Source of the DNA: Nostoc sp. RI_552
GTDB lineage: Bacteria > Cyanobacteriota > Cyanobacteriia > Cyanobacteriales > Nostocaceae
Assembly: GCA_016124525.1 (NCBI GenBank)
Contig: WGNO01000037.1
Span: 1 to 37,158, forward strand
Direction of reading: 5' to 3'
DNA length: 37,158 nucleotides
How positions within the stretch are numbered: the first letter of the stretch is position 1; each line of letters starts with the position of its first letter. Under the pieces are notes generated by a model. The model searched no databases. It was not told the DNA's origin and worked only from the letters and a program-made list of their open reading frames with translations. Both the position numbers and the translations under genes were made by a program. Below are positions 1 through 9,197 of this stretch, piece by piece.

Positions 1-237
1 ACCAATCATCTACCAGTACAAAGATTGTTGTAATTAACGTTCCTAGGTCTATGCTATTCATGGGGGAAGTCTGATTTGAAAAGCTGGTAACTTTCATCTT
101 CTTACTTCTCCCGCCTTTTTCCTAATTCACATTAGGCGTAAGTTAATAATTTATTTATCTGCATTTGTAGTGGGTTACCTATTTAAATATTCAGAACCCA
201 CATAAACAAAACTCTTCAAATTAGCTTGGCGCTGACT
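1..237. other. left-edge spacer, no gene recognised
   Basis: All three plus-strand frames hit a stop within the first 90 bases, so at most a short gene tail could enter from the left. An inverted repeat GTGGGTT (170-176) / AACCCAC (195-201) with an 18-nt loop lies just downstream of the minus-strand gene that ends at 238. It lacks a clear U-tract, so it is only a weak terminator candidate. Confidence 0.5.
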
Positions 238-681
238 TCAGGGTGACTCAGGGTTAAGAAAAACTACTTCACTCAACTTTCCTTCCAACAAGTCCAACAA
301 GGCATCAACATCTTTTCCCGCCTGCTGAAAACAAATCGGCGGAGGAGGTTGAGGGGCAAACTGAATCAACTTAATTTCACCCTTACCAATGGCAATCATC
401 ACTACTTCTGTATCAGGCTGATAATGAGCGATAATTCCCAGAATTTCCTGAAGACGATTTTCCACTTTTTCATTTAGATATTCTATGGCCGCTTGAGGAC
501 AATAAACAAAATGGGGATTGGGTTGTAAATCAATACCCACAGTACCTTGACTATTACCATTAGCTAACCATAACCCCCAAAACAGCGCCGCCAAATCGCG
601 CTGATTTTCCTTAACAAATTTATCCAGCTCGATACGCCACTTGCTATTTTCCGAGAACGGCTGATTAGTGCCAAACATCAT
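238..681 (-). CDS. conserved cyanobacterial protein, probable beta-carboxysome assembly chaperone (CcmS-like)
   Basis: This is a soluble protein of about 147 residues with no signal peptide or membrane segment. It shows the pattern GTVGIDLQP.PHFVYCP in the middle, then RLQEILGII, a core IAIGKGEIKLI, and a proline run PPPPICF before an acidic C-terminal helix. This order matches, from memory, a cyanobacteria-only family annotated as the carboxysome chaperone CcmS, which acts on shell protein during beta-carboxysome assembly; no search was possible. Tandem ATG codons at 681 and 678 are better starts than the TTG at 684. No strong ribosome-binding site is visible. It lies 31 bp behind the ABC exporter on the same strand and may be co-transcribed. 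No other carboxysome gene is nearby. Confidence 0.6.
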   Translation of the reverse strand: MMFGTNQPFSENSKWRIELDKFVKENQRDLAALFWGLWLANGNSQGTVGIDLQPNPHFVYCPQAAIEYLNEKVENRLQEILGIIAHYQPDTEVVMIAIGKGEIKLIQFAPQPPPPICFQQAGKDVDALLDLLEGKLSEVVFLNPESP

Positions 682-712
682 CAATAATAATTTGTAATTC
701 TAGGTATGGGAT

Positions 713-2521
713 TTATCTTAAGCCACTTTGCACACGCCAGAGATTGGCATACACACCGTTTTGATCCAGTAATTGCTCATGGGTTCCTGATTCTATTAAT
801 TTGCCATGTTCCATTACATAAATACAATCAGCGTTACGGATAGTAGAGAGACGATGAGCAATAGCGATTGTAGTTCTATCTACTGTGATTCGTTCTAGAG
901 ATCGCTGAATCGCTGCTTCTGTTTCATTATCTACCGCCGAAGTAGCTTCATCTAAAATCAAAATAGGTGGGTTTTTTAATACTGCACGAGCGATGGCAAT
1001 TCTTTGTCTTTGTCCACCGGATAACTTTTGACCTCGTTCTCCGATGATTGTGTCATACCCTTGGGGCAGATGGGTAATAAATTCATGTGCTTCAGCTACT
1101 TTAGCTGCAGTGATTATTTCGGATTCTTTAGCATTAAAGGTGCCATAGGTGATATTTTCTGCGACGGTACCATGAAACAAAAATACATCCTGACTCACCA
1201 AACCAATGCAGCGGCGCAAACTTCGCAAGTTTAAATCTTGTAATTTAATTCCATCTAGGGTAATTTTCCCCAATTTGACTTCATATAACCGTAATAGCAG
1301 TTTAACTAAAGTGCTTTTCCCGGAACCGGTTGAACCAACAATAGCAATTGTTTTGCCGGCTGGAACTCGCAAAGAGAGATTTTCAATTACTGGTAATCTA
1401 TCTTTGTAGGCGAAACTCACATTATGGAATTCTACTTCCCCGGGTGCAGCATCTACAGATAAAGCAATATTCCCTGGATGAATTGTTATGGGAGTATCCA
1501 ACAAATTCATGACGCGATTAGTAGAAGCCATGGCTCTTTGAAATAAATCAAAGGTATCGCCTAACCGAGTTAAAGGCCAAAGTAAACGCTGTACTAAAAA
1601 GATGAGGACACTGTAAGTACCTACAGAGATTCTGCCGGCTACTGCTTCTATTCCGCCGAATAGTAGTAAGGCTGTAAAACTGATTAAAATCAACATCCGA
1701 ATCAGGGGAATAAAGGCAGCAGACAAAGCGATGGCTTTGGAGTTACTCTGTTTATAAGCTATGCTTTCTTTTTCTAAACGACTTACTTCATACTCTTCGG
1801 CAGTGAAACTCTTGATTGTAGTCATACCGCTAAGATTGTTGGATAAACGTCCGTTCAGTAAACCAACCTTTTCGCGTACGTCAGCATAGCGGGGTGCTAG
1901 CAATTTCTGAAAAGCTAGTGAACCCCAGAGAATAAAGGGCATGGGTAAAATTGCCATCCAAGCTATACTAGGAGCCAAAATAAAAAATGCACCGCCAATA
2001 ATTACAATAGTTGTGGCTACGTGAATGATGTCATTTGCTCCCACATCCAAAAAACGCTCTAATTGGTTCACATCATCACTGAGGATAGACATCAAACCGC
2101 CAGTGCTGCGTTCTTCAAAATAAACTAACTCCAACTCTTGCAAGTGTTTATATGCATCTAAACGTAAATTGTGCTGAATTTTTTGCGCTAAGTTGCGCCA
2201 CAATAACTTATAGCGATATTCAAAAAATGATTCTAAAACCCAGGTGATAACTGTGAGTAGAGAAAGAATCAAAAATTGCCCAAAGATATTTTTAACACCG
2301 AACTGAGCAATGATAGAGTCTTGCTGCTTAACTACCACATCCACTGCGATTCCAATTAATGCTGGCGGTGCTAGGTCAAAAAGCTTGTTGAGGATAGAAC
2401 AGCCGGTTGCTAGCCAAATTTGCTGACGATACTCATGTCCGTAATCCAGCAATCGCTGAAGGGGATGTACTGAATGCCTAAGTTTTTTGGATGCCTGATG
2501 AGATTTAAATGCTATGGCCAC
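713..2521 (-). CDS. ABC exporter, fused membrane and ATPase domains (MsbA/multidrug type)
   Basis: This 602-residue half-transporter has a membrane domain at about 30-335, with hydrophobic helices near 75-100, 165-205 and 265-310. The nucleotide-binding domain covers about 360-600. It shows Walker A GSTGSGKS (396-403), Q-loop VSQDV, signature LSGGQ (500-504), Walker B ILILDE with catalytic Glu525, and switch His556. The motifs are complete, so it should be an active homodimeric exporter in the cytoplasmic or thylakoid membrane. The substrate (lipid, peptide or drug) cannot be read from sequence. The start is GTG; no better ATG exists upstream in frame. It is followed after 31 bp by the CcmS-like gene. 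The divergent prohibitin gene shares its upstream region. Confidence 0.93.
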   Translation of the reverse strand: MAIAFKSHQASKKLRHSVHPLQRLLDYGHEYRQQIWLATGCSILNKLFDLAPPALIGIAVDVVVKQQDSIIAQFGVKNIFGQFLILSLLTVITWVLESFFEYRYKLLWRNLAQKIQHNLRLDAYKHLQELELVYFEERSTGGLMSILSDDVNQLERFLDVGANDIIHVATTIVIIGGAFFILAPSIAWMAILPMPFILWGSLAFQKLLAPRYADVREKVGLLNGRLSNNLSGMTTIKSFTAEEYEVSRLEKESIAYKQSNSKAIALSAAFIPLIRMLILISFTALLLFGGIEAVAGRISVGTYSVLIFLVQRLLWPLTRLGDTFDLFQRAMASTNRVMNLLDTPITIHPGNIALSVDAAPGEVEFHNVSFAYKDRLPVIENLSLRVPAGKTIAIVGSTGSGKSTLVKLLLRLYEVKLGKITLDGIKLQDLNLRSLRRCIGLVSQDVFLFHGTVAENITYGTFNAKESEIITAAKVAEAHEFITHLPQGYDTIIGERGQKLSGGQRQRIAIARAVLKNPPILILDEATSAVDNETEAAIQRSLERITVDRTTIAIAHRLSTIRNADCIYVMEHGKLIESGTHEQLLDQNGVYANLWRVQSGLR

Positions 2522-2655
2522 AGTTATTTACCGTTGCATGAAACTGATATTACCACGATAGGAGAGAACAAAGCATCTGGCTTTCCTATTCTAATTCTTC
2601 GGTAAATGAGCAGGGGACATGTCACCATAGTACAGGAGTTACCTAGAGATGCAAA

Positions 2656-2671
2656 AGGAGATGGAACCTTG
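2656..2671 (+). promoter_or_regulatory. ribosome-binding site deciding a TTG start
   Basis: AGGAG at 2656-2660 stands 8 nt before a TTG at 2669, while the in-frame ATG at 2606 has no Shine-Dalgarno sequence. This favours the TTG as the start of the prohibitin-family protein. Confidence 0.6.
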
Positions 2672-3511
2672 AAAAGTCAGCAATTAGGGAGTTGGCAAGC
2701 TACAGTTTTGGGAATTGTATTAACACTCATTGTTTTCGTCGGATTAAATTCTTTTGTTATTATCAACCCAGGGCAAGCGGGAGTAATCAGCATCTTAGGT
2801 AAAGCTAGAGATGGTGCGCTAGTAGAAGGTATTCACTTGAAACCACCCCTTGTTTCAGTGATTGATGTATATGATGTTACTGTTCAAAAATTTGAAGTAC
2901 CGGCGGAAAGTTCTACTAAAGATTTGCAAACTTTATCAGCGAGATTTGCTATTAACTTCCGCCTTGATCCTGCCCGGATAGTTGAGGTGAGAAGGAAGCA
3001 AGGAAGTTTAGCAAATATTGTGTCAAAAATCATTGCTCCTCAGACACAGGAGGCATTTAAAATAGCGGCTGCTAGAAGAACGGTAGAAGAAGCAATTACC
3101 AAAAGGAGTGAATTAAAGGAAGACTTTGATTTTGCTTTAGGTGCTCGCTTGGCTAAATATGGGATAATTGTCTTAGATACTAGTGTAGTTGATTTGACTT
3201 TTTCACCGGAGTTTGCAAGGGCTGTAGAAGAAAAACAAATAGCTGAACAACGTGCACAAAGAGCCGTTTACGTAGCACGAGAAGCCGAACAAGAAGCACA
3301 AGCTGAAGTGAATCGCGCTAAAGGTAAAGCAGAGGCTCAAAGACTACTGGCAGAAACTCTCAAAGCCCAAGGGGGAGAGTTGGTTCTGCAAAAAGAAGCA
3401 ATTGAAGCTTGGAAGACTGGCGGCGCTCAAATGCCCAAAGTTTTAGTTATGGGTGGTGAAGCCAAGGGCAGTGTACCCTTTATTTTCAACCTGGGGAATG
3501 TTTCGGACTAA
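2669..3511 (+). CDS. prohibitin/SPFH (Band 7) family membrane protein
   Basis: From the TTG start the product is 280 residues, the usual size of cyanobacterial prohibitin-like proteins. It has an N-terminal transmembrane anchor (about residues 8-31), then an SPFH domain beginning INPGQAGVISILGKARDGAL. The C-terminal part is a charged, alanine-rich coiled coil (EQRAQRAVYVAREAEQEAQAE region) that drives ring oligomerisation in this family. Prohibitins form large membrane-bound ring complexes that stabilise membrane proteins or modulate FtsH-type proteases; the specific role here is unknown. An ATG at 2606 would add 21 residues but lacks a ribosome-binding site. The gene stands alone, with a hairpin after its stop. 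Confidence 0.9.
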   Translation: MKSQQLGSWQATVLGIVLTLIVFVGLNSFVIINPGQAGVISILGKARDGALVEGIHLKPPLVSVIDVYDVTVQKFEVPAESSTKDLQTLSARFAINFRLDPARIVEVRRKQGSLANIVSKIIAPQTQEAFKIAAARRTVEEAITKRSELKEDFDFALGARLAKYGIIVLDTSVVDLTFSPEFARAVEEKQIAEQRAQRAVYVAREAEQEAQAEVNRAKGKAEAQRLLAETLKAQGGELVLQKEAIEAWKTGGAQMPKVLVMGGEAKGSVPFIFNLGNVSD

Positions 3512-3537
3512 TCATAATTTAGGTCAATAATGCCTAT

Positions 3538-3558
3538 GGGGTGGGTTATTCCCACCTC
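3538..3558 (+). terminator. hairpin after the prohibitin gene
   Basis: A stem of about 8 bp centred on GGTGGG / CCCACC with loop TTATT starts 26 bp after the stop codon. It has no following T-run, so termination would be weak or factor-assisted. Confidence 0.4.
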
Positions 3559-3597
3559 AATCAAAGTAGCAAAACTCAGAAGATAACAAACTAATTT

Positions 3598-4014
3598 ATG
3601 TCAACTCCCAATCATCAGAATCTCACGGTCTCAGAAGCCAAAAAAATTCTCAACAAGTTCAATTGCTTAGACATAGCGCCGATCCTCAAACCCTCAGAAA
3701 AAGTTTTAGTGCGTCGGGCTTTAATTTTGGTAAGTCGTCTTTCTGATTACCAAATATTAGGGATTTGTGCTGATACAGCAGAAGAAGGGATACTGGCTAT
3801 GAGAACTTACTCTCATGCTTTTGGTTATGAAGTTCCCACTAATTTACCTACACCAGAAGGGTCAGTTTACATCAAATTAAATGGCAAAAATGGTTTATGT
3901 TATCTGGATTCCTATGCGGGACATCATCGGGGAGTATTAATTTCTTGCCAGTCTTATAATGAAGGGGGAATCAACGAAATGTATGGACACTTACCCCTGG
4001 ATTTATTTGTCTAA
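3598..4014 (+). CDS. DUF1824 family protein
   Basis: This 138-residue soluble protein has the pattern of the cyanobacterial DUF1824 family: a helical N-terminal part (SEAKKILNKF), then LGICADTAEEG, a central VYIKLNGKNGLCYLDSY and a glycine-rich GHHRGVLISCQSY before an acidic C-terminus. No catalytic motif, signal peptide or membrane segment is visible, and its function is unknown. It begins at ATG with no clear Shine-Dalgarno sequence. Hairpins or repeats lie between it and both neighbours, so it may be monocistronic. Confidence 0.85.
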   Translation: MSTPNHQNLTVSEAKKILNKFNCLDIAPILKPSEKVLVRRALILVSRLSDYQILGICADTAEEGILAMRTYSHAFGYEVPTNLPTPEGSVYIKLNGKNGLCYLDSYAGHHRGVLISCQSYNEGGINEMYGHLPLDLFV

Positions 4015-4024
4015 AATTCGCCAG

Positions 4025-4111
4025 TCTCGGTGGGAGCATTCCAAATAAAGAGATGATAATTTACCCTAAAAGATGAAAAAAGTAAATTATTTGGAATGTT
4101 CCCTTCTCGGT
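4025..4111. repeat. MITE-like element: 17-bp terminal inverted repeats flanked by 7-bp direct repeats
   Basis: The left arm GGGAGCATTCCAAATAA (4032-4048) and right arm TTATTTGGAATGTTCCC (4087-4103) pair at 16 of 17 positions, the exception being a possible G-U pair. The arms are flanked by TCTCGGT at 4025-4031 and again at 4105-4111, which looks like a target-site duplication, apart from one extra T on the right side. A second inverted repeat, ATAATTTAC (4056-4064) / GTAAATTAT (4082-4090), is nested inside. The element is non-coding and about 72 bp between arm ends. As RNA it would also fold into a strong hairpin upstream of the ABC-F gene, so it could act as an attenuator or terminator. Confidence 0.65.
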
Positions 4112-4140
4112 CAGACTAGATGTTTTAATGACTAATTTTT

Positions 4141-6072
4141 ATGAGTATGATTACACTACAATCTGTTCAAAAAGATTTTGGTATCAAGGAAATTTTAAAA
4201 GATGCCAGTTTTAGCTTAGATGCTACTGATAAAGTTGGCTTAATTGGTACTAACGGTTCTGGTAAATCAACTTTATTAAAAATGATTGCTGGATTAGAAT
4301 CAATTGATGGCGGACAAATTATTTTTAGTTCTGGTGCAAAAGTAATTTACTTACCACAGCAGCCAGACTTAGATGAAAATCGCACTGTTTTAGAACAAAT
4401 TTTTGCTGATAGTGGCGAGCATCTGACTTTGGTGCGTGAGTATGAAGAACTATCTCAAAAACTTGTACAGTATCCAGAAGATAGTCAGTTAATGTCCAGA
4501 TTGGCTGGGGTAATGCAACGCTTGGAAATTACTGGCGGATGGGAATTGGAAACCAACGCCAAAATTATCTTAAGTAAGTTAGGGATTTCTGACTTTGATG
4601 CTGTCATCGGTACTTTGTCAGGAGGCTATCGCAAGCGCATCGCCTTAGCAACAGCTTTGTTATCAGAACCAGATGTTTTATTGATGGATGAGCCTACTAA
4701 CCATCTGGATGCAGTTTCTGTGGAATGGCTGCAAAGTTATTTAAATCGGTTTCGTGGCGCACTTTTGCTGATAACTCATGATCGCTACTTTCTCGATCAG
4801 GTGACAAATCGGATTATTGAAATTGACCGAGGAGATATTTACACCTACACGGGTAGTTATTCATATTATCTAGAAAAGAAAGCTTTAGCTGAGGAATCGG
4901 CAATTAGTAGCCAACGCAAGCATCACGGTGTACTCCGGCGAGAATTGGAATGGTTAAAACAAGGGCCAAAAGCTAGAAGTACGAAACAAAAAGCTCGAAT
5001 TCAACGCATTCAAGCTATGAGGGAAACTGAGTTTAAACAAGCTCAGGGTAAAGTTGATATTTCCACTGTTGGCCGTCGTATTGGCAAAAAAGTTATTGAG
5101 TTAAATAATATATCTAAAGGCTATAATGGACGTATTTTAATTAAGGATTTCAGCTACGAATTTAGTCCAGAAGACCGCATTGGCATTATTGGTGGGAATG
5201 GTGCTGGTAAATCGACTTTAATGGATATGATTACCGGACGGGTACAGCCAGATTCTGGGAGTGTGGAAATTGGTAGTACTATTCACATTGGCTATTTTGA
5301 CCAGCATTCTGAGGAGTTGCTTACAGCTTTAGACGAAAATCAGCGCGTGATTGACTACATTAAGGAAGAGGGAGAATTTGTCAAGATTTCTGATGGTACT
5401 CAAATTTCTGCTTCCCAAATGTTGGAGCGATTTCTGTTTCCAGGAAACCAACAGTATGCACCAATTCATAAATTATCTGGTGGAGAAAAACGCCGTTTGT
5501 TTTTGCTGCGGATTTTGATTGGTGCGCCCAATGTGTTAATTTTAGATGAACCTACCAATGATTTAGATGTGCAGACATTGGCGGTATTAGAGGATTATTT
5601 AGAAGATTTTTCTGGGTGTGTAATTGTAGTTTCTCATGATCGCTACTTTTTAGATCGCACTGTAGATACTATTTTTGCTTTGGAAGAGGGTGGTTATCTG
5701 CGACAATATCCGGGTAACTACTCTGTTTACGTAGATTACAAGAAAGCAGAAGAAGAGGTGGAAAAGCAACAGCAAGCTGTTAGTAGTCATGAAAAATCAA
5801 AAGCAGATACACCAGTTGCATCTTCATCTGTGAACAGCGAAAATAAAAAGCGTCGCAGGCTATCAAATTGGGAAAAGCGGGAATTTGAGGAGTTGGAAGG
5901 AAAAATTGCTCAGTTGGAAATTGAGAAAGCAGCAGCGGAAACAGCTTTGATCAATGTTTCTCCTGGGAATTACACCCAGGTACAAAAACTTTACGAACAA
6001 GTGGAAACTCTGAAACAATGGATTGATGAGGCCACAGAACGCTGGTTAGAATTAGCTGAAATGGACTCTTAA
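4141..6072 (+). CDS. ABC-F family ATPase (Uup/EttA-like translation factor)
   Basis: This 643-residue protein has two nucleotide-binding domains and no membrane segment. Domain 1 has Walker A GTNGSGKST, signature LSGGY and Walker B LLMDEPTNHLD. Domain 2 has GGNGAGKST, LSGGEKRR and LILDEPTNDLD. The linker between them (about 235-310) is rich in Lys, Arg and Gln, as in the P-site tRNA-interaction motif of ABC-F proteins. A basic patch KKRRRLSNWEKRE precedes a C-terminal coiled coil (about 575-640), the arrangement seen in Uup. ABC-F proteins bind the ribosome and resolve stalled or damaged states; some protect against antibiotics, but that cannot be decided here. The gene is 21 bp upstream of prxQ, a likely operon. 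Confidence 0.92.
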   Translation: MSMITLQSVQKDFGIKEILKDASFSLDATDKVGLIGTNGSGKSTLLKMIAGLESIDGGQIIFSSGAKVIYLPQQPDLDENRTVLEQIFADSGEHLTLVREYEELSQKLVQYPEDSQLMSRLAGVMQRLEITGGWELETNAKIILSKLGISDFDAVIGTLSGGYRKRIALATALLSEPDVLLMDEPTNHLDAVSVEWLQSYLNRFRGALLLITHDRYFLDQVTNRIIEIDRGDIYTYTGSYSYYLEKKALAEESAISSQRKHHGVLRRELEWLKQGPKARSTKQKARIQRIQAMRETEFKQAQGKVDISTVGRRIGKKVIELNNISKGYNGRILIKDFSYEFSPEDRIGIIGGNGAGKSTLMDMITGRVQPDSGSVEIGSTIHIGYFDQHSEELLTALDENQRVIDYIKEEGEFVKISDGTQISASQMLERFLFPGNQQYAPIHKLSGGEKRRLFLLRILIGAPNVLILDEPTNDLDVQTLAVLEDYLEDFSGCVIVVSHDRYFLDRTVDTIFALEEGGYLRQYPGNYSVYVDYKKAEEEVEKQQQAVSSHEKSKADTPVASSSVNSENKKRRRLSNWEKREFEELEGKIAQLEIEKAAAETALINVSPGNYTQVQKLYEQVETLKQWIDEATERWLELAEMDS

Positions 6073-6093
6073 CAAAATCTTTCAGAAAATAAT

Positions 6094-6555
6094 ATGTCAG
6101 TTAAAGTTGGGGATATTGCTCCTGATTTCACTTTACCAGCCCAAAATGGCTCTACAGTCAGTCTCGGAGATTTTCGTGGTAAACAAGCTGTTGTCCTGTA
6201 CTTTTATCCGAAGGATGATACACCGGGATGTACAGCTGAATCCTGTGCTTTTCGCGATCAGTATGAAGTTTTTAAAACTGGTGGTGCTGAGGTGATTGGT
6301 GTGAGTGGTGACTCTAAGGAATCTCACCAGAAATTTGCTACCAAGTACAATTTACCTTTTATTCTTGTGAGTGACAAAGGTGATCAATTGCGGAAGCAAT
6401 ATGGCGCAACTACGGCTTTTGGTTTAATTCCTGGTCGTGTGACTTATGTGATTGACAAAGATGGGGTTGTGCGGTTGATGTTTGATTCCATGTTTAATTT
6501 TCAAGGTCACGTTCAGGAAGCTCTGAAAACTTTGCAGCAGTTAACAATGAAATAA
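6094..6555 (+). CDS. prxQ: peroxiredoxin Q (BCP family, thiol peroxidase)
   Basis: This 153-residue thioredoxin-fold protein reduces peroxides with thioredoxin as donor. The active site [15 protein letters not shown] holds peroxidatic Cys46 and resolving Cys51 in the C-X4-C spacing that defines the PrxQ class. The conserved features [14 protein letters not shown] at the start and the VSGDS.ESH motif are present. No signal peptide is seen, so it should be cytosolic. It probably shares a transcript with the ABC-F gene and is followed by a perfect 9-bp hairpin. Confidence 0.95.
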   Translation: MSVKVGDIAPDFTLPAQNGSTVSLGDFRGKQAVVLYFYPKDDTPGCTAESCAFRDQYEVFKTGGAEVIGVSGDSKESHQKFATKYNLPFILVSDKGDQLRKQYGATTAFGLIPGRVTYVIDKDGVVRLMFDSMFNFQGHVQEALKTLQQLTMK

Positions 6556-6573
6556 AAGAACCTGGCCCCAGAT

Positions 6574-6594
6574 CCTCTCCTGAGTCAGGAGAGG
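6574..6594. terminator. perfect 9-bp hairpin between convergent genes
   Basis: CCTCTCCTG / CAGGAGAGG with a 3-nt loop lies 18 bp after the prxQ stop and 44 bp from the stop of the convergent lrtA gene. It can fold on either strand; the flanking T content is low. Confidence 0.6.
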
Positions 6595-6638
6595 TAATCT
6601 AGAGCATGGTTGGGATTGACATCAAGGAGAGCTGATGT

Positions 6639-7289
6639 TCACTTGTGTAAGTGCGGTTTTTCTGCGACTGCGTGATTATTGTGGGCTGAATTGCCATTCT
6701 TACCGTTGGTATGACCGTTACCATTACGGGGTTGAATCACTCCATAGCCGCCGTGGTTCCGTTCGTAAATGACGTTGATTTCGCCAGTTTCACAGTTGCG
6801 GAACATATAAAAGTCGTGTCCCACAAGTTGCAGATGTTCTGCGGCTTCTGCAATGGTCATGGGGGGCATGGAAAAGTATTTTGTACGGACAACCTCATTG
6901 GGTAATTCAGGGGTGCGATCGCCGATTAAATCTGCTGCCACTGGTTCGGGAACTAATACTTGATTTGTTGGTATGGCATTAGTTTTTTGATCTTGAAGTT
7001 TTTCTTTATATTTACGCAGTTGACGAGCAATTTTATCTGCTACTAAGTCAATGCTGGCGTATAAGTTTTCGCTGCTTTCCTCGGCACGGATGACGTTACC
7101 ATTTGCATAAATGGTGACTTCAGCCGCTTGCTTGGGGCTAATTCGGGGATTGCGGGCTACGCTAAGATGCACATCTACTTCATGAGTGATGTTTTGAAAG
7201 TGACTTACTGCTTTTGCAATTTTTTGATGTACATATTCCCGAATCGCATCGGTGATTTCAATATTTTTGCCGTGGATGACAAGCTTCAT
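6639..7289 (-). CDS. lrtA: long-form ribosome hibernation promoting factor (LrtA/HPF)
   Basis: The product is 216 residues. The N-terminal HPF/RaiA domain (about 1-105) begins [20 protein letters not shown] and binds the 30S subunit near the A/P sites. A variable linker leads to the C-terminal dimerisation domain (about 135-190; [21 protein letters not shown], then [18 protein letters not shown]), which joins two 70S ribosomes into inactive dimers. An Asn/Gly/His-rich tail follows. The frame is open to 7370, but the ATG at 7289 is preceded by GGGAGAG at good spacing and matches the family N-terminus. The cyanobacterial gene is known as the light-repressed transcript with a long 5' leader; here the leader carries a strong fold at 7320-7378. 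Confidence 0.95.
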   Translation of the reverse strand: MKLVIHGKNIEITDAIREYVHQKIAKAVSHFQNITHEVDVHLSVARNPRISPKQAAEVTIYANGNVIRAEESSENLYASIDLVADKIARQLRKYKEKLQDQKTNAIPTNQVLVPEPVAADLIGDRTPELPNEVVRTKYFSMPPMTIAEAAEHLQLVGHDFYMFRNCETGEINVIYERNHGGYGVIQPRNGNGHTNGKNGNSAHNNHAVAEKPHLHK

Positions 7290-7319
7290 GTAAACTCTCC
7301 CACTGATATATTTAATGTG

Positions 7320-7378
7320 AATTTGTTTTGTATGAGAGGAAGTCGCGGTAAGGTCTTTCACTACCGCCAAAACAAATT
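7320..7378 (-). promoter_or_regulatory. structured 5' leader element of lrtA
   Basis: Two stems nest: a perfect 11-bp outer pair AATTTGTTTTG (7320-7330) / CAAAACAAATT (7368-7378), and a 6-bp inner pair GCGGTA (7345-7350) / TACCGC (7362-7367) that abuts it on one side. The fold ends 30 nt before the lrtA ATG and just upstream of its ribosome-binding site. It lies outside the protein, so the pairing is not explained by coding. It is a candidate for the mRNA-stability or translation control known for lrtA transcripts. Confidence 0.5.
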
Positions 7379-7611
7379 TTGAACGATTTTAATGTACTGC
7401 TTATGGGTTTTCTCTCAGTTGGATTTTTTATCCGGTTCGAGATGCAAACAATATAAAAATCATCAGCCAGTGCATTAGTTCTGATTGTGTTTGGCGTGAT
7501 GCTCGTTGTAGAGAGTTCCTCCTACCATCATTGAGGTTATATATTCAACGTAGCACTTTGTATTCTCTAATGCAGGTTCCGTTGACTTTCCTTTAAAATC
7601 CTTTGCATAGC

Positions 7612-7652
7612 TTGACATTTATTGACTCAATATCTGTAAGTTGAAATATATT
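7612..7652 (+). promoter_or_regulatory. possible sigma-70 type promoter(s) of lipB
   Basis: TTGACA at 7612-7617 is followed at 17-bp spacing by TGTAAG (4 of 6 to TATAAT). A second pair, TTGACT (7622-7627) and TATATT (7647-7652), has a long 19-bp spacer. Both point to lipB. The rest of the 390-bp divergent spacer (7290-7679) is the lrtA leader and its own unassigned promoter. Confidence 0.3.
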
Positions 7653-7679
7653 TGCTGAATAAACTAGTTGATTTTTGGC

Positions 7680-8366
7680 ATGATACGTAGTAGAGAAAGT
7701 AGGGAAACTAATTACAGGACTTGTTATTTGTTTAATCCAGGATTGATGGCATACGCAGATGCTCTCTTATGGCAGCGATCGCTTGTGAATGAGCGCATTC
7801 ATCGTCCGAGTCTGGATGATGTGTTAATCTTGCTAGAGCATCCGCCTGTCTATACTTTGGGGCAGGGAAGCAATGTGGAATTTCTCAAATTTGACTTGAA
7901 TCAAAGTAAATTGGATGTTCATAGAGTTGAACGTGGTGGAGAGGTGACTTACCATTGCCCGGGTCAAGTGGTGGGGTATCCAATTTTAAATCTGCAATAT
8001 TATCGTAAAGACCTGCACTGGTATTTACGTCAATTGGAAGAAGTATTAATTCTGGTATTGGCAGTTTATGGGTTATCGGGCTATCGCCTTGTGGGTTTTA
8101 CTGGTGTTTGGCTAGAAGGGCGAAAAGTTGCTGCTATCGGTATTAAAGTCAGTCGTTGGATTACTATGCACGGTTTTGCATTAAATGTTTGTCCTGATCT
8201 GTCAGGCTTTGAACATATTATTCCTTGTGGCATTAGTGATAAGCCTGTCAGCAGTTTAGCGGAGTGGATTCCGGGTATTACTTGCGAAGAAGTAAGTCCT
8301 CATATAGCTCGGTGTTTTGCGGAAGTGTTCGGGGTAGAATTAATTCCATCAAGGCTCGATGTATGA
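7680..8366 (+). CDS. lipB: octanoyltransferase LipB (lipoate biosynthesis)
   Basis: LipB moves octanoyl groups from acyl-carrier protein to lipoyl domains of pyruvate dehydrogenase, related dehydrogenases and GcvH. All family blocks are visible: [36 protein letters not shown], the catalytic-lysine block [21 protein letters not shown], and the catalytic-cysteine block [12 protein letters not shown]. The length from the ATG at 7680 is 228 residues, close to the family norm. A TTG at 7668 would add four residues and cannot be excluded, as neither start has a clear Shine-Dalgarno sequence. The gene is divergent from lrtA and convergent with a methyltransferase gene. Confidence 0.94.
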   Translation: MIRSRESRETNYRTCYLFNPGLMAYADALLWQRSLVNERIHRPSLDDVLILLEHPPVYTLGQGSNVEFLKFDLNQSKLDVHRVERGGEVTYHCPGQVVGYPILNLQYYRKDLHWYLRQLEEVLILVLAVYGLSGYRLVGFTGVWLEGRKVAAIGIKVSRWITMHGFALNVCPDLSGFEHIIPCGISDKPVSSLAEWIPGITCEEVSPHIARCFAEVFGVELIPSRLDV

Positions 8367-8480
8367 TAAATTTTGCCTTGGTAGGTAAATATGCTGTTGG
8401 AAAAATTTGTCGTTGGGAAATTGAGGTTATTTACTCAAAAATCTTTACACTAGTTCTGATGTTAAATTTTAGTAACATTT

Positions 8481-8495
8481 TGTAGCATTGCTACA
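8481..8495. terminator. small hairpin between convergent genes
   Basis: TGTAGC / GCTACA with loop ATT lies between the lipB stop and the methyltransferase stop. On the plus strand it is followed by a short T-rich stretch. The stem is only 6 bp. Confidence 0.35.
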
Positions 8496-8501
8496 GTGAT
8501 T

Positions 8502-9197
8502 TTAAACTTGGGGGGTAAATTTTTGATATTGTATCCGTACTTGCTTTATACCAACTCGTTCAGGCTCACAGAATATAATTCGGTTTACTTCTTGCAAACC
8601 TAATTCTTCAAATTGGGCTAGTTCCGAATTAGACAAAGGCCAGGGAGGCCCATCAGGTTCTAGTTCGGTTTCTCGCAAACGATTAATTACTAATAAAGTT
8701 CCTGGAGCTGCAACTAGAGAAGCAACTGACTTAATCACGGTTGAGCGGATACTTAAGGGTAAAGCTTGGATATTCCTGATTTCTACAACTAAGTCAAATG
8801 CTTGATGCCATTGCCATTGTGAAGGCAAAGTTAATAAGTCTGCTATTACATAATTGACAGAAGAATCAGGAAATCTTTGCTGACACCAATTAATAGCTGT
8901 GGGGGAAATATCAAAAGCAGTTACTTGAAATCCCCTGTTTGCTAAAGCTTCTGCATCATCTCCCAAGCCACACCCAATTACTAGGGCGGAATGTCCCTCT
9001 CCTCTCAGGTGATGAGTAGTCAACCAATCTTGTAGATAAGGGTGACAGGTTAATTTTGCCCAAGGAATTTGTGTGACATCTCCCTGAGATTGGCTGTATA
9101 AAACATCAAACCATCCAGTGGGATTTGATTGTTGTATGGCTTGGGTAGCTAATTGTTTGACCTTTTGCTGTAAATTGTCTGGTTGTTTTTCAAACAT
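8502..9197 (-). CDS. class I SAM-dependent methyltransferase (thiopurine-methyltransferase-like)
   Basis: This 231-residue soluble protein has the Rossmann SAM-binding core: motif I ALVIGCGLGDDAEALA (about 72-87), acidic end of strand 2 VTAFDISPTAI, and motif II region VNYVIADLLTL. The N-terminal NPTGWFDVLYSQSQGDVTQIPWA block resembles thiopurine or halide methyltransferases. The substrate is not deducible. The ATG at 9197 is the first clear start. It lies on the same strand as the upstream site-2 protease gene, but a strong hairpin between them argues for separate transcription. Confidence 0.85.
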   Translation of the reverse strand: MFEKQPDNLQQKVKQLATQAIQQSNPTGWFDVLYSQSQGDVTQIPWAKLTCHPYLQDWLTTHHLRGEGHSALVIGCGLGDDAEALANRGFQVTAFDISPTAINWCQQRFPDSSVNYVIADLLTLPSQWQWHQAFDLVVEIRNIQALPLSIRSTVIKSVASLVAAPGTLLVINRLRETELEPDGPPWPLSNSELAQFEELGLQEVNRIIFCEPERVGIKQVRIQYQKFTPQV

